The notes: generated by a model from the sequence alone, not told the origin. A DNA stretch of 64,000 bases from JAJPJE01 sp963848375 (GCA_963848375.1 CAWKDK010000024.1:62001-126000), one strand, 5' to 3'. Shown: positions 17,475 through 27,343, counted from the first letter of the stretch. A program made the numbers and translations.

Positions 17475-18908
17475 CTAGGGGTTAACGGCCCAATTCTTCA
17501 GCCGTCGCACCACTGATTCGGGCGCTTGCAACTCCATCTCCACGGACCCATCGCGATATTGCCGCGAGAAGACTCGTGCCTTCGCTTCAATCATCGCCAG
17601 CACTTTGCCTTCGCTCTGCGGAACCGAGACGCGCAGACGGCTCAATGCATCTTCGGTGAGCCGGTGATCCACCGCCTCGAGGAGGGAGCCCAAACCGGTG
17701 CCGTTTTTTGCCGAGACATGAATGATGTCTTCCGTATTGAGTTTCTCGGCACGCTCTTCTTCGGCCACCAGATCGAACTTGTTGAGCACCCGGATCTGCG
17801 GCTTGTCCTGTGCTTCCAATTCTTTCAGTACAGTTTCTACCTGCGCGTCCTGCTCCGCGCGACTCGTGCTGGTCACATCGGACACATTGAGGATTAACGA
17901 CGCGCGCTGCACTTCTTCCAGCGTCGCGCGAAATGCGGAAACGAGTGTGTGCGGCAGGTTGCGAATAAATCCCACGGTATCGGACAAGAGCACCGTGCGC
18001 TTCGAAGGCAGGGTCACGGCTCGAATCGTCGGATCGAGCGTGGCAAACATCTTCGAGGATTCCAGCACCTTCGATTGCGTCAACGCATTGAACAGCGTGG
18101 ATTTTCCGGCATTCGTGTAGCCGACCAACGCGACCGTCGCGACAGGAACAGCCTCGCGTCTCCGACGTTGCTGGCTGCGGATGCGGCGAACATTTTCCAG
18201 TTGCTGCTCAACGTGACGAATGCGGCGGTAAATCTTTCGCCGGTCAGTTTCGAGCTGCGTTTCACCGGGACCGCGCGTACCAATGCCACCGCCCAGCTGC
18301 GACATCTCAATGCCTCGTCCGGCGAGACGCGGCAGAAGATACCGAAGCTGTGCCAGTTCCACCTGCAACTGGCCTTCACGCGTACGCGCATGCCGCGCAA
18401 AAATGTCGAGGATCAGAGCTGTACGGTCCACTACCCGGCAGTGCACTTCACGTTCAATATTGCGCTGCTGGGAAGGAGTGAGTTCGTGATCGAAGATCAG
18501 CAGATCGGCCTGTGACGAAGCCGCTGCGCCGGCGATCTCTTCGAGTTTGCCGCGGCCAATCAATGTCGCCGGATCGGGCTTGTCACGATGTTGCAGGAAT
18601 TCTCCGGCAACTTCGGCTCCCGCGCTCAAGGTCAGCTCGCGTAATTCGGCCAGCGATTCTTCGGCTGAAAAGCGCTTGCCGCGCGCGCCGGAACCATCCG
18701 CGACGGCTGCTTGTGCCACCGAACGCGCCGCCTGCGCCTGAGCGGGAATGGATTTGCGAGCTTCACGCTTCGCTGCAGGTTCTTCTGATTTGATTCGATA
18801 ATCGAGTCCAACCAGGAAAGCTCTTTCTCGCGGATCCCTTGCGGGAACCGGGATAGAGCCCTCCCTCTTGGTGGAGAAAGATTTCTGTTGGACTTTGGAA
18901 CTGCGCAA
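17475..18908 (-). CDS. hflX: GTPase HflX
   Basis: HflX is a ribosome-associated GTPase that splits stalled 70S ribosomes. The 477 residues show the glycine-rich HflX domain (GGGIGTRGPGETQLETDRR), then the G domain: P-loop GYTNAGKST, DTVGFIRNLPHTLV (G3) and NKFDL (G4). The N-terminus is extended by about 50 basic residues compared with E. coli HflX. It starts with TTG 9 bp after the hfq stop, keeping the common hfq-hflX order, so the two are probably one operon. Confidence 0.95.
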   Translation of the reverse strand: MRSSKVQQKSFSTKREGSIPVPARDPRERAFLVGLDYRIKSEEPAAKREARKSIPAQAQAARSVAQAAVADGSGARGKRFSAEESLAELRELTLSAGAEVAGEFLQHRDKPDPATLIGRGKLEEIAGAAASSQADLLIFDHELTPSQQRNIEREVHCRVVDRTALILDIFARHARTREGQLQVELAQLRYLLPRLAGRGIEMSQLGGGIGTRGPGETQLETDRRKIYRRIRHVEQQLENVRRIRSQQRRRREAVPVATVALVGYTNAGKSTLFNALTQSKVLESSKMFATLDPTIRAVTLPSKRTVLLSDTVGFIRNLPHTLVSAFRATLEEVQRASLILNVSDVTSTSRAEQDAQVETVLKELEAQDKPQIRVLNKFDLVAEEERAEKLNTEDIIHVSAKNGTGLGSLLEAVDHRLTEDALSRLRVSVPQSEGKVLAMIEAKARVFSRQYRDGSVEMELQAPESVVRRLKNWAVNP

Positions 18909-18917
18909 TCCGGGCTG

Positions 18918-19238
18918 TTAGCCTTCCGTGCCCGATGGGCTGACGGCCGCGCCGCCTGGGTTCACGGCGACGGCATTCGGTTTTGGCTCACTGCCCACCA
19001 CGGCCGGGCGCGATTCTCCGCCGTGCATCGACTTGGGCATGACCACCGTTGAAATCGCGTGTTTGAAAATCAACTGCTCCTGATTATTCGTTTCGAGTAC
19101 CACCGAATATTTGTCAAAAGAGCGGATCCGCCCAGTCAGCTTGACCCCACTCATTAGATAAATCGTGATGTTTGTCTTTTCTTTACGCGCGGTGTTGAGA
19201 AAAGAGTCTTGAATATTCTGTGCCGGCTTTGTATCCAT
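18918..19238 (-). CDS. hfq: RNA chaperone Hfq
   Basis: Hfq forms an Sm-like hexamer that pairs small RNAs with mRNAs. The 106 residues contain Sm1 (NITIYLMSGVKLTGRIRSFD) and Sm2 (QLIFKHAISTVVMP), followed by a 35-residue tail rich in Pro, Gly, Ala and Val. The frame is open further upstream, but ATG 19238 (MDTKPAQNIQDSFL) is chosen because GAGGAG lies 8 bp before it and the family starts here. Its presence makes Hfq-dependent small RNAs in this genome plausible. Confidence 0.95.
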   Translation of the reverse strand: MDTKPAQNIQDSFLNTARKEKTNITIYLMSGVKLTGRIRSFDKYSVVLETNNQEQLIFKHAISTVVMPKSMHGGESRPAVVGSEPKPNAVAVNPGGAAVSPSGTEG

Positions 19239-19449
19239 TGCCGATCTCCTCTTGTGCTTGGGCCAAAATTGCTGCCCAGGTCGTGCTGCTTCGCTAATTT
19301 TCCTGACGCCTAAACCAACTTGGCCGGAAACCAAGCTAAAGTACAATACGGCTTAGCCTCAGCGTTTACAACCCTAACATACAGTTTTTCGTAGGTACCA
19401 ACTTCCAATTTCTCGGAATTGCCCTCCCGACACTAGCGAGCGTTGTCCG

Positions 19450-21736
19450 TCAACGTCGAGAATGGATCCTGATTCCAACTCGAGCCACCCTCGGCGTGCC
19501 AAGGGTGAGAATTGGCGTTCGTCCCACCTCGATGGCGCGGTCAAACAGGTTTTCTGCGGCGGCAAATACTTCTACATTCGAACCCATTTCACGCGAGGCG
19601 TACACATCGAACCGGAAGAAGCTGTGCAGAAGGAACTGATTCTGATCGTCATCATATTGGCGTCCGCTAGCTCTTCCTTGAAGCGACAGTAGTCCCCACT
19701 TGTGCTTGGAGAACCGGAGCTGCGCTGTTCCCATCTGCTGCGGAACTTGCGGGATCCAGTTCCCTACCAGGGACGGCTTTTGATCGAAGCGAGTGACCGC
19801 TGCCTGCGCGAATTGGTATCCGGCGTTGAGCGTCATCCAAGAAAGCAGTTGCGATTGATAATCCAAGTTGATGCCGCGACTGAGAATCTGCCCAAGGTTG
19901 GCGCGCTGGTTGATGATCTGCGTTGCAGAGGTAGAAATCGTCAGCGCGGTGATGGGCCGGTTCACCTCAGTCCAGAAATAGCTGGCTCGAAGCACCGAAT
20001 TGCGCGAAGGCTGCGCGATCTGAACTCCCACTTCCCAGCCGGTGGCGCGTTCCGACAAAAGATTCGGATTCGCCAGCGTAATCTGCTGTCCCACCTGGCC
20101 GGTGCGGTAAAGCTCATTCATCGTGGGCGCGCGGAATGCCCGGAAGCCGGTTGCCGTGATCGCGACATTGCTGCTGATTCGGCGCACGACACCGAGCTTC
20201 GGACTGGCAACTGTCTCGGATCGATTGGGGAGCGCCGTTGTCACGGCTGGTTTCGGAAAAGTCTGGTTGATGGTCGTCGTATCGAGATTGGTGAAGTAAT
20301 CCCCGCGCACCGATCCGACTAGAGTCCATCTCGCCAGTTGCATCATGGCCTGGCCGTAAAACCCTGAGATTCGCTGGCGGGCGCTGGTATCCACGATTCC
20401 CGAAATCGCTCCACCACTGATTGGATTCTCCAGATCGGTGGCGCGGACATCGTGCGTGTCTGCGCCTCCGACCACCGTCACCTTCGATCCGATACTTTGT
20501 ACCCACTTTGCGGCAGCGCCCAATTCCTGCGTGGGGACCTGTTGTAGGCGCGTTAGCCGTTCGAACGTACGCGTGGCATTGACCGACGAAAAGCTCTGAC
20601 GATAGTTCTCCGTGCTTCCGAATAATCGCAGCGAGAATGCGCCGGTTTTGGTTGGGGTCCAGTCCGCGCCGGTCGAATATCGCCACAGCCGGGTCGCGTT
20701 TGTGGTCAGCGGCGTTCCGTTATCGCGCGATTCGTCCAGCACGTTGCCACGAAGGAAAACCGATCCACGTTGACCCAGCAGGCGACGAACATCGACGTGA
20801 GCATTCTCATAATCCACGTTGGCGGGAATATCGACAGGACCACGAAGGTTTGGGGCCACGGTAATGTAGCCATCGGTGCGCAGGAACTCGCCGGCAAGTA
20901 GCCCGCTCCAGGGTCCGTGGGCAAGCGTGCCGGAAAGCGCTCCGTGCGGAGTGTTCTCGGATCCGTAATCAAATTCCGCATCGTACGCAGCTGAACCCGG
21001 AGGCTGCTCCAGAAGGTCCACTACGCCGCCAATCGCGCTGCTGCCATAGAGGTCAGACGCTCCGCCCCGAAGCACTTCCACTTCCTGGATCGTCGTCTGG
21101 GGGATTTCGTCCCAGTGAATCCACCCGCCAAACGCATCGTTCTGCGGGATATTATCGGCCAACACCAGCGTCCGGCTTGCTGCCGTAGAACCCAAGCCGC
21201 GCAACGAGATGCCTTGCGACGTGGGATTCGCAACCCGCGAACTGGAACGGCGAAACAATTCCAGACCGGTCACTTGCCGCAACTTGTCGTCGAGAAATGG
21301 GGCGGAAGCTTCGTGAAGCTGGGTTGTGGTTACGACCTTCACACTGGCGGGCGTGTCAATCTGCGTCACTGCCGTTCCGGCGGCACTTACGAGCACATTC
21401 TGAGAGACTGCTGCCGGGGAGAGCTTCACGGTGATTGCATCGTTTGCCTCGATATTCATCTGCTGTGGGGCAAATCCCGCGATTTCAACCTGCACAATCT
21501 GCACCCGGCCCATATTCCAGGCTCGCCTCAAAGTGCCCGGATCTATCCGTGATCGTGTGTGCGGTATGACCTTGCGAGCTAACAGACACCGCAGCTCCGG
21601 CAACGTCCAAATCCTGCGCATCCGTTACCACTCCCGAATACTTGAAGTCTGGCCGCACTTGCGCGAAGCTGTGCGCCGCGAAAAGAACGATCGCCGCGAC
21701 TCCAGAGACAATCGTTGCGCGCAGTTGGATTCTCAT
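19450..21736 (-). CDS. TonB-dependent outer-membrane receptor, one-base frame break near its N-terminus
   Basis: The protein is a 22-strand-type porin for TonB-driven uptake, probably of a siderophore or cobalamin-like ligand. The N-terminal part (ATG 21736) has a signal peptide MRIQLRATIVSGVAAIVLFA and a carboxypeptidase-regulatory-like fold (YSGVVTDAQDLDVAGAAVSV). The frame then closes; the adjacent frame continues with VQIVQVEIAGFAP, the plug (GISLRGLGSTAASRTLVLAD, VEVLRGGASDLYGSSAIGGV) and the barrel to GTPRVARVGIRIHSRR. Total length 2287 bp equals 3n+1, so one extra base near 21504-21511 (CCC runs) explains it. It is either a sequencing error or a fresh frameshift mutation. Joined length about 761 residues. 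The ligand is unknown. Confidence 0.85.
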
Positions 21737-21814
21737 AGGTTTCTGCTGAAACTCCGGCCTAAGTTGGTGAACGGTCTTTAGATACTCAGTTATTTCTGGC
21801 GTTAATTTCTAAGA

Positions 21815-23563
21815 TCAAGCGATTTGCTTAATCGTGGGTTCCGTAGGGGCAACCGCATTGTCTTCCGGCACGAGACGCAGGACTTGTTTATGGACCGAAA
21901 TCCGTTCGTGGAGCTTGGCAGCGATCTGGCGATAATGAAGGTAGTGAGCCGCCAAACGGCTTTCCTCTGCCGATCCACGCATTGCCTCTGCCGCCATCTT
22001 GCAATAGCCCATTCGCAGAGTACTATAAGCCAACTCATAGACCGGCAGACGGTGCCGAGGATCATCCCCGCTTTCAGACTGATAGCAGCTGAGAAATTTC
22101 TCTACAGCTGCCTCTTCCATATCCCATTCCACGATCGCTCCCGCCAGGTCCCATGCGATGTCGGTCGGGCCGGGGAAAAAGTGATCATCACCGTGGCTGG
22201 CATTATCCACTTTCAGCACATCGCCGCTCCTGGTGCGCAGCCATTTGTGGGGAAGCATACGTCCATCAGCAATTACCGGGTGCACGATCTCCAGCCCCTG
22301 ACCGGTAATTTCGCGACCGAATTCTTCGCTGAAGTTGAAGCACAACATCGTCTCCAACTCTTGCGAAGAAGCCGTCTCGCACTGCAACTCCTTCTTGCGG
22401 AACGCGCAATACTTCGCGATCCGGGTAATCACCTCCGCCGAAAGGCTCCCGGCCAGCAGTGACTCACCTTCTACCAGTGGATAGATGCTGAATCCGGCAT
22501 CCGCGGCTATTGGTGTGGGACCGAAGCCGGCTTCGCCAACCCGTTCGGCCCTCGAATGAACCTCTTTGCCAAACCGGCCGAAGCCTTCGAACTTGAGCAG
22601 GCGCTGTCCGTCGTTCGACAGGAACTTAAGCTTTTCCATCTGTGTCCACGACGCGGGCCAGTTCCGCTCATCCCCAAAGACTCGTGCCCTCCAGATGCCT
22701 CCGGCGATGAACTGATCGGCTCCTTCTGGGAGCCGTCGGTTAGGAGCGACGCAAATTGCCTGAAAAGCTGGCCACCTCGTAGCGCCATCCCGTGATGTCA
22801 ACGAGGCTGGATCGGGAACACGGCTGCCTAAGAACGTGATCTTGTCGCGTTCCACTCCCGCATTCACGAGCGCATCGCCAACCGAAAGAAAGGACGATCC
22901 GCTCATCCCAGGTCCTTCGTCGACAACAACAAAATGCGCGCCGCAGGCACGCTGTTCAGCGATCCAGGCCTTCTGAGCCTCGTCCAAATCGGTAACGCGG
23001 TCGTAGGGGTGGCCGGTTGGGCGTACGGTGATTCTGGCGACTTTAATCCCAGTCGATTTCAGTCCAGCCTGAACCACCGCGCCCAGCGTCGTTCCAATAC
23101 TGCGAATTCCGATGACGGCGGCATTGCGAGACGGCAGCTTCAGATCGGCGATCGCGTCCGCATAGCTTAACGGGTGCAAAGCGTAATAGGCGAATCCCTC
23201 GGGAGGCGATAGGAAGAGTGACGCCGGAAGTTGCACTTGCTGCAGATCGCGCAAAATTCCGGCCAAGCGCTCAAGATCCACGGAGACGTGTTGGTCGGAA
23301 GCGATTAGTGCAGCTGCCAATACGTCTGTGATTTCTTCGAGTAGGGCACAGAAGGGCGACCCGATATCGGCAGCGGCACACTCAAGTTCGCCGGCTCGTA
23401 GCAGCGCATCCAGTAGCTCGCTGTTACCCCCGTGAGTTTCGTTCACCCGGCGCACGGAGTTCGCCAGGTCCCTGATCAGTTCAGTGCTATCTTTTTCGGT
23501 CCGTCCGTTACGGAAGACGTACATATTCCAGCCACTCTGGCTGTGCATAAGGGTACCTGGCAT
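21815..23563 (-). CDS. Uncharacterised fusion: phosphoribosyltransferase-like domain plus kinase-like (APH) domain
   Basis: This 582-residue protein is not a family I can name. Residues 145-275 look like a type I PRTase: VIGIRSIGTTLGAVV, then a PRPP-loop-like segment FVVVDEGPGMSGSS (211-224). Residues 322-490 resemble an aminoglycoside phosphotransferase-type fold: KFEGFGRFGKEVHSRAE with a glycine-rich turn, IADGRMLPHKWL around Asp433, DVLKVDNASHGDDH with Asp453, and DIAWDLAGAIVEWD. The start may be 23563 or the in-frame ATG at 23524. No signal peptide or membrane segment. It is flanked by a TonB receptor and a small repeat protein on the same strand. It could build or modify a nucleotide- or ribose-linked compound; this is inference. 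Confidence 0.6.
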   Translation of the reverse strand: MPGTLMHSQSGWNMYVFRNGRTEKDSTELIRDLANSVRRVNETHGGNSELLDALLRAGELECAAADIGSPFCALLEEITDVLAAALIASDQHVSVDLERLAGILRDLQQVQLPASLFLSPPEGFAYYALHPLSYADAIADLKLPSRNAAVIGIRSIGTTLGAVVQAGLKSTGIKVARITVRPTGHPYDRVTDLDEAQKAWIAEQRACGAHFVVVDEGPGMSGSSFLSVGDALVNAGVERDKITFLGSRVPDPASLTSRDGATRWPAFQAICVAPNRRLPEGADQFIAGGIWRARVFGDERNWPASWTQMEKLKFLSNDGQRLLKFEGFGRFGKEVHSRAERVGEAGFGPTPIAADAGFSIYPLVEGESLLAGSLSAEVITRIAKYCAFRKKELQCETASSQELETMLCFNFSEEFGREITGQGLEIVHPVIADGRMLPHKWLRTRSGDVLKVDNASHGDDHFFPGPTDIAWDLAGAIVEWDMEEAAVEKFLSCYQSESGDDPRHRLPVYELAYSTLRMGYCKMAAEAMRGSAEESRLAAHYLHYRQIAAKLHERISVHKQVLRLVPEDNAVAPTEPTIKQIA

Positions 23564-23627
23564 CAGGCTATGAGATCGAAATCAACTCAATAAGGATTCG
23601 GGTCCAGATATGACTCACGTGCGGGAA

Positions 23628-23852
23628 TCAGGCCGCCTTTTTCTTCGTTCCTCGTGCAGATCGGGAGACATCGCCTTCTTTGTCAATGAAATACAAGAAC
23701 TGGTTATCGCGCTCCACGGCGTGCGGCACCAGCACCTTCGATTCGCCTTCTCCAGACTTCGGTTTCTGGCAAACGTTCCCCTCGCCGTCAATAAAGTAGA
23801 GGTACTTTTTGTAGTCGCGTTGCAGACCGAGCTTTTTTATTTTCTCTGCCAT
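23628..23852 (-). CDS. Small basic protein with two YFID repeats
   Basis: The 74-residue product MAEKIKKLGLQRDYKKYLYF... contains two copies of one motif: YLYFIDGEGNVCQKPKSG (residues 17-34) and FLYFIDKEGDVSRSARG (about 52-68), followed by a KKKAA tail. Each copy would form a beta hairpin. The ATG at 23852 has GGAG 5 bp upstream, and codon use looks normal, so it is likely a real gene. Function unknown; the basic ends suggest nucleic acid or ribosome contact, by inference only. It lies upstream of the PRTase/kinase-like gene on the same strand, 64 bp apart. Confidence 0.7.
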   Translation of the reverse strand: MAEKIKKLGLQRDYKKYLYFIDGEGNVCQKPKSGEGESKVLVPHAVERDNQFLYFIDKEGDVSRSARGTKKKAA

Positions 23853-23963
23853 GATGACTCCGACTTACGCACTTGGATTCCTTCCGCGGGTTGACCTGAT
23901 GCCTACTTACCTTCCCGCTAGAAAGATTGTTTGTGCAGTTTTGGAGTTGGCCAGAGGAGGGTT

Positions 23964-25043
23964 TTAGCGGCGGCGCTTGATGGAAGCCTTCAGATCAGCT
24001 TGCTTCTGTTCATCTTCAGCGGAGAGTACGCGTTTCACCATAACCCCCGCCATGCGGTATTTACGCTCAATTGGCTGATTTTGATCGTTCAGGACAGTAA
24101 GCACGAAGGTGGGCAAGTTGCCCTCTTTGCCGAAATCCTCACTGCCGGTCCTGACCGGGAAGACGCCATTTAGATTCCGCTCGCGATACGCCGTTTCGTA
24201 ACGATGTTTTTTGAGGTTCCAGGTAAACACTCGCGCGATGCTGAAATCGTAGGCAAGGCCATCTTTGTTCTCAGTCATGAGCGCCAGGTACTGCGGAACC
24301 TTCTTGTCCTGGTCCTGTACGTCGTTCAGGACGAAAAACGCAACGATTCGTTGTCCTTCGGCATACTGCGCGATGTCCATGGGGACATCGATATCCACCA
24401 TACGCGCGAGCACCCACCCTGCATGCTTCTCAGAGTCGCGGACCAACCACCAATCCTCAAGAACCGGGCCCGGCGGAGGAGCATTCTTCTTCATGCTTGC
24501 GGGTTGCACCATGGGTGCGGGCGCAGAGCCAGGTTTTTCAGCCGTAGCTCTCTTCAGGATGTCGAGTTTCTCGCCTTCTTTCACCTGGTACAGGTGATCT
24601 GTATCCCGGCCGGGCGTGAGATGAAGATTCAAGCTGTTGCGCGCGCTTCCGTGTGCCTGGACCGGTGTGCTGGCGTTCTCCGCACTCAGCTTCTCGAATT
24701 GCTCATAGGTGGCAGCTGGAATCGTGTAGCGCTCTTCAATCCACCCTTCATCGCCCGTAGTCGTTCGCACTCGAAGAAACCGTTTCTTCTTTTCGAGCAC
24801 GTAGACCTTTTCGCCGTTGTGGACCAATCCCTTCTTTTCATAGATCGGCGCCAGCCGGTCGCGCAAATTCATTTGCGGCGCGGTCACGTACATAGCTTCT
24901 TTGGTGACATTGGACGCCCGGTTGCACGCTGTCGCTAATGCAATCAGAAGAACTATGAAGAGAATTAGAAGACGAGGCGCAAAGCCCTGGGGGCCCGGCG
25001 AAACTTGGAACGGCTCGGAAGTCTCTGGAACAGAAGGGGTCAC
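23964..25043 (-). CDS. Lipoprotein with bacterial SH3 domains
   Basis: The 359-residue protein has a hydrophobic segment at about 24-40 ending in the lipobox-like ALATACNR, so it is probably a lipoprotein with a rather long cytoplasmic N-terminus. Two SH3-like domains follow: about 48-110 (LRDRLAPIYEKKGLVHNGEKVYVLEKKKRFLRVRTT with GDEGWIEE) and about 130-215 (LNLHLTPGRDTDHLYQVKEGEKLDIL with HAGWVLARMVD). The C-terminal 140 residues have no recognised family. Such proteins bind peptidoglycan or envelope partners. The GTG start lacks a clear ribosome binding site; a shorter start is possible. Confidence 0.75.
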   Translation of the reverse strand: MTPSVPETSEPFQVSPGPQGFAPRLLILFIVLLIALATACNRASNVTKEAMYVTAPQMNLRDRLAPIYEKKGLVHNGEKVYVLEKKKRFLRVRTTTGDEGWIEERYTIPAATYEQFEKLSAENASTPVQAHGSARNSLNLHLTPGRDTDHLYQVKEGEKLDILKRATAEKPGSAPAPMVQPASMKKNAPPPGPVLEDWWLVRDSEKHAGWVLARMVDIDVPMDIAQYAEGQRIVAFFVLNDVQDQDKKVPQYLALMTENKDGLAYDFSIARVFTWNLKKHRYETAYRERNLNGVFPVRTGSEDFGKEGNLPTFVLTVLNDQNQPIERKYRMAGVMVKRVLSAEDEQKQADLKASIKRRR

Positions 25044-25128
25044 GGCAACAGAAACAATATAACAGGAGAATACGTATGTTCTGTGTGAGTTGGATGAAAT
25101 GATCGCTTAGGTTGAACCGTCAAGGTCG

Positions 25129-26088
25129 ATGAGAGTCATGAAACGTAAGCTCACGAGAATCGCCAGCCTCTGCACAATTGCATATTTACTTGGCTCTCTG
25201 GCTGCTGGAATCTTCCTCGCCGAATTAACTTTGCATGTGCCGCGCCGCCCAGTGCGACATGCGAACGAGATTCATCGGGAGTACCAAGCGCGCTTCGGGG
25301 CCGACCTCGAAGACGCGAGTATCCCCGCGAGCGATGGAGTGATGCTTCGCGGCTGGTATGCGCAGCCATCTTCCTATAACGGAAATTCCGTCCTGCTGCT
25401 GCACGGCGTTGGAGACAATCGCGAAGGCGTGTCCGGATATGCCGAGCTTTTCCTGGCGAAAGGCTATGCCGTGCTTCTGCCGGACTCGCGCGCTCACGGC
25501 GAGAGTGGAGGGTCGATCGTGACCTACGGACTGCATGAGTCCGACGACATCCACCGTTGGATCGAGTGGATGGCAGCGCGGTCGCATGCAACCTGCATTT
25601 ATGGTTTCGGAGAATCCATGGGCGCTGCGCTGGTACTTCAGGCGGCGCATACAGAGAACGACTTCTGCGCAGTGGTGGCCGAGTCCCCATTCTCAACCTT
25701 CAGACAAGTGGCCTTCGACCGCGTCGGATACTATATCGGCCTCGGACCCTGGTTCGGACGGACCGTCGCAAGACCGTTAGTAGAGATCGCATTTCAGTAC
25801 GCACGAGTTCGGTACCATGTAAATCTGCTGGACGCCAATCCGGAAGATTCGCTCAAGAACTCGAGCATCCCGGTTCTCTTGATCCACGGTCAAGCGGACA
25901 CGAATATCCTTCCGTGGCATTCGGAAGAACTCGCGTCACTCGATCCTCATGCGTCGCTCTGGATTGTCCCTCACGCGCAGCACACGGGAGCATTGGAAAC
26001 AGAGCCCGCTGAGTTTGAGCGCAGAGTACTCACATTTCTGGCTGCCAATTCGCGATTGCCGAAGCATCTTGCAGTCTCAATGCCCTGA
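25129..26088 (+). CDS. Alpha/beta hydrolase, membrane anchored or exported
   Basis: This 319-residue serine hydrolase has a hydrophobic N-terminus (residues 11-32). The catalytic triad is Ser163 in GFGESMG, Asp257 in HGQADTNILP and His285 in PHAQHTG; the oxyanion motif is LLLHGVGDNREG. It resembles BAAT/YfhR-type esterases of the S9/dienelactone group. Start may be ATG 25129 or ATG 25138. It is divergent from the SH3 lipoprotein gene. The substrate is unknown. Confidence 0.85.
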   Translation: MRVMKRKLTRIASLCTIAYLLGSLAAGIFLAELTLHVPRRPVRHANEIHREYQARFGADLEDASIPASDGVMLRGWYAQPSSYNGNSVLLLHGVGDNREGVSGYAELFLAKGYAVLLPDSRAHGESGGSIVTYGLHESDDIHRWIEWMAARSHATCIYGFGESMGAALVLQAAHTENDFCAVVAESPFSTFRQVAFDRVGYYIGLGPWFGRTVARPLVEIAFQYARVRYHVNLLDANPEDSLKNSSIPVLLIHGQADTNILPWHSEELASLDPHASLWIVPHAQHTGALETEPAEFERRVLTFLAANSRLPKHLAVSMP

Positions 26089-26209
26089 GTGGTGCTGCAA
26101 GAACTCTCTCCCCGCGCGTTCCTCCCGTATGACTGTTTCCAGCTATAATTCTGGAATCAGGGACAGTCCCAGCTCAAGCTGATCCTATTTGTTAAGGAAC
26201 AAGCCATTT

Positions 26210-26818
26210 ATGGCCCGAAACTCCCAAGGTTTGTATTACCGGCTCGGCGCTTTTTTCCTGCTGATCATCCTTGTCGGCTGCAGCAACTTCTTCATTGGAA
26301 ACAACGATCTTGCTTCGTTCACAATTACCCCGCTGAACACCTCAATCAAACCGGCAGCGACTCAGCAGTTCTCGGCTAGTGGAGTTTTTGGGGACGGCAG
26401 TACTCGCGATATTAGCTCGACCGCGACCTGGAGCTCTTCGAATCCTGCGATTGCAACCATTGACGCCAACGGTCTGGCCACAGCTGTCGCGCTAGGCAAC
26501 ACCACCATCACTGCCACGGACAGTGGAATGAAACAAAGCACCACCCTCACGGTGAGCAACAGGGTCGTTAGTTCGATCACGATATCGCCGGCGAATGGAA
26601 CCGTAATCTCCGGATCGACGCAAGTGTTTACCGCGACCGCCACATTTTCGGATAACTCAACTCAGGACGTGACCAGTTCAGCGACGTGGACCTCCAGCAA
26701 TACTGCTGCAGCCACCATCAGCACCAGCGGCGTGGCCACAGGCATTTCGACTGGCACGACCACAATCACTGCGACCTTCAGCGGCGTAACCGCCTCAACC
26801 ACGTTGACGGTGCAGTAG
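26210..26818 (+). CDS. Lipoprotein with two BIG2-type Ig-like domains
   Basis: The 202-residue protein begins with a signal peptide ending at the lipobox LVGC, followed by two near-identical Ig-like domains (about residues 35-115 and 120-202). Each has the pattern ITP/ISP...FSATGTFSDGSTQDVTSSATWSSSN...GVATAVALGTTTITAT, typical of bacterial Ig group 2. It is a surface or periplasmic adhesive protein. An in-frame TTG lies at 26189, but ATG 26210 with AAGGAA upstream is the better start. A strong terminator follows. It may be a fragment of a longer ancestral repeat protein. Confidence 0.85.
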   Translation: MARNSQGLYYRLGAFFLLIILVGCSNFFIGNNDLASFTITPLNTSIKPAATQQFSASGVFGDGSTRDISSTATWSSSNPAIATIDANGLATAVALGNTTITATDSGMKQSTTLTVSNRVVSSITISPANGTVISGSTQVFTATATFSDNSTQDVTSSATWTSSNTAAATISTSGVATGISTGTTTITATFSGVTASTTLTVQ

Positions 26819-26838
26819 CGAAATCGATCGCGCAAAAC

Positions 26839-26869
26839 AAAAGGCGCTGCTTTTCGGCAGCGCCTTTTT
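26839..26869 (+). terminator. Intrinsic terminator after the Ig-like lipoprotein gene
   Basis: A perfect 12-bp stem AAAAGGCGCTGC / GCAGCGCCTTTT with loop TTTTCG runs into a T-tract. The A-tract on the left means it may also stop the convergent DUF2203 transcript. Confidence 0.92.
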
Positions 26870-26888
26870 CATTCTTGATCTCAGAAGT

Positions 26889-27341
26889 TTAGTGGATGCT
26901 TTTGCCTCGCCCGCGCCTTCCCGCATTGGCGATGCGCGCGTCGACCACCTTGCGACCAGCGAAGCCTTCCGCAGGAGTGTGCCAGTGCGTGATCGTCTCC
27001 TCGCCCATCTTCCAGCACAGAAGGATCACTTCTCCATCGACCACGCATGGGAAGTCCAGAAGCCCGGTGTCCAGATCTTTAATCTGCACGCCCATCGCCC
27101 CGACCTCACTGACCGTGTCCTTGATGCCTTCTGCAAGTTTGTCGCGCTCGGCGCGTAACTTCGCGAACGGCGCAATATCCACCAGCAATCCGCCATGCAG
27201 GAGAATGCGGCTATTCACTTCCTGAAATTTCTGGTCGATTTCTTCGATGCGCTGCTTCTTCTCTTGCACACCGCGCAATAAGCCTTCGAGTACAGGAAGC
27301 AACTCCCGCGCCTGAACAAGTGTGAACGTGCGATTTGCCAT
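26889..27341 (-). CDS. DUF2203 family protein
   Basis: This 150-residue protein has an N-terminal FTLVQARELLPVLEGLLRGV segment, a coiled-coil centre (EEIDQKFQEVNSRIL), then GVQIKDLDTGLLDFPCVVDGE and EVILLCWKMGEETITHWHTP, the hallmarks of DUF2203. No function is known for the family. ATG 27341 is chosen over the longer frame because GGAG lies upstream inside the nadA end. It starts 2 bp after the nadA stop, so the two are translationally linked. Confidence 0.85.
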   Translation of the reverse strand: MANRTFTLVQARELLPVLEGLLRGVQEKKQRIEEIDQKFQEVNSRILLHGGLLVDIAPFAKLRAERDKLAEGIKDTVSEVGAMGVQIKDLDTGLLDFPCVVDGEVILLCWKMGEETITHWHTPAEGFAGRKVVDARIANAGRRGRGKSIH

Positions 27342-27343
27342 AT

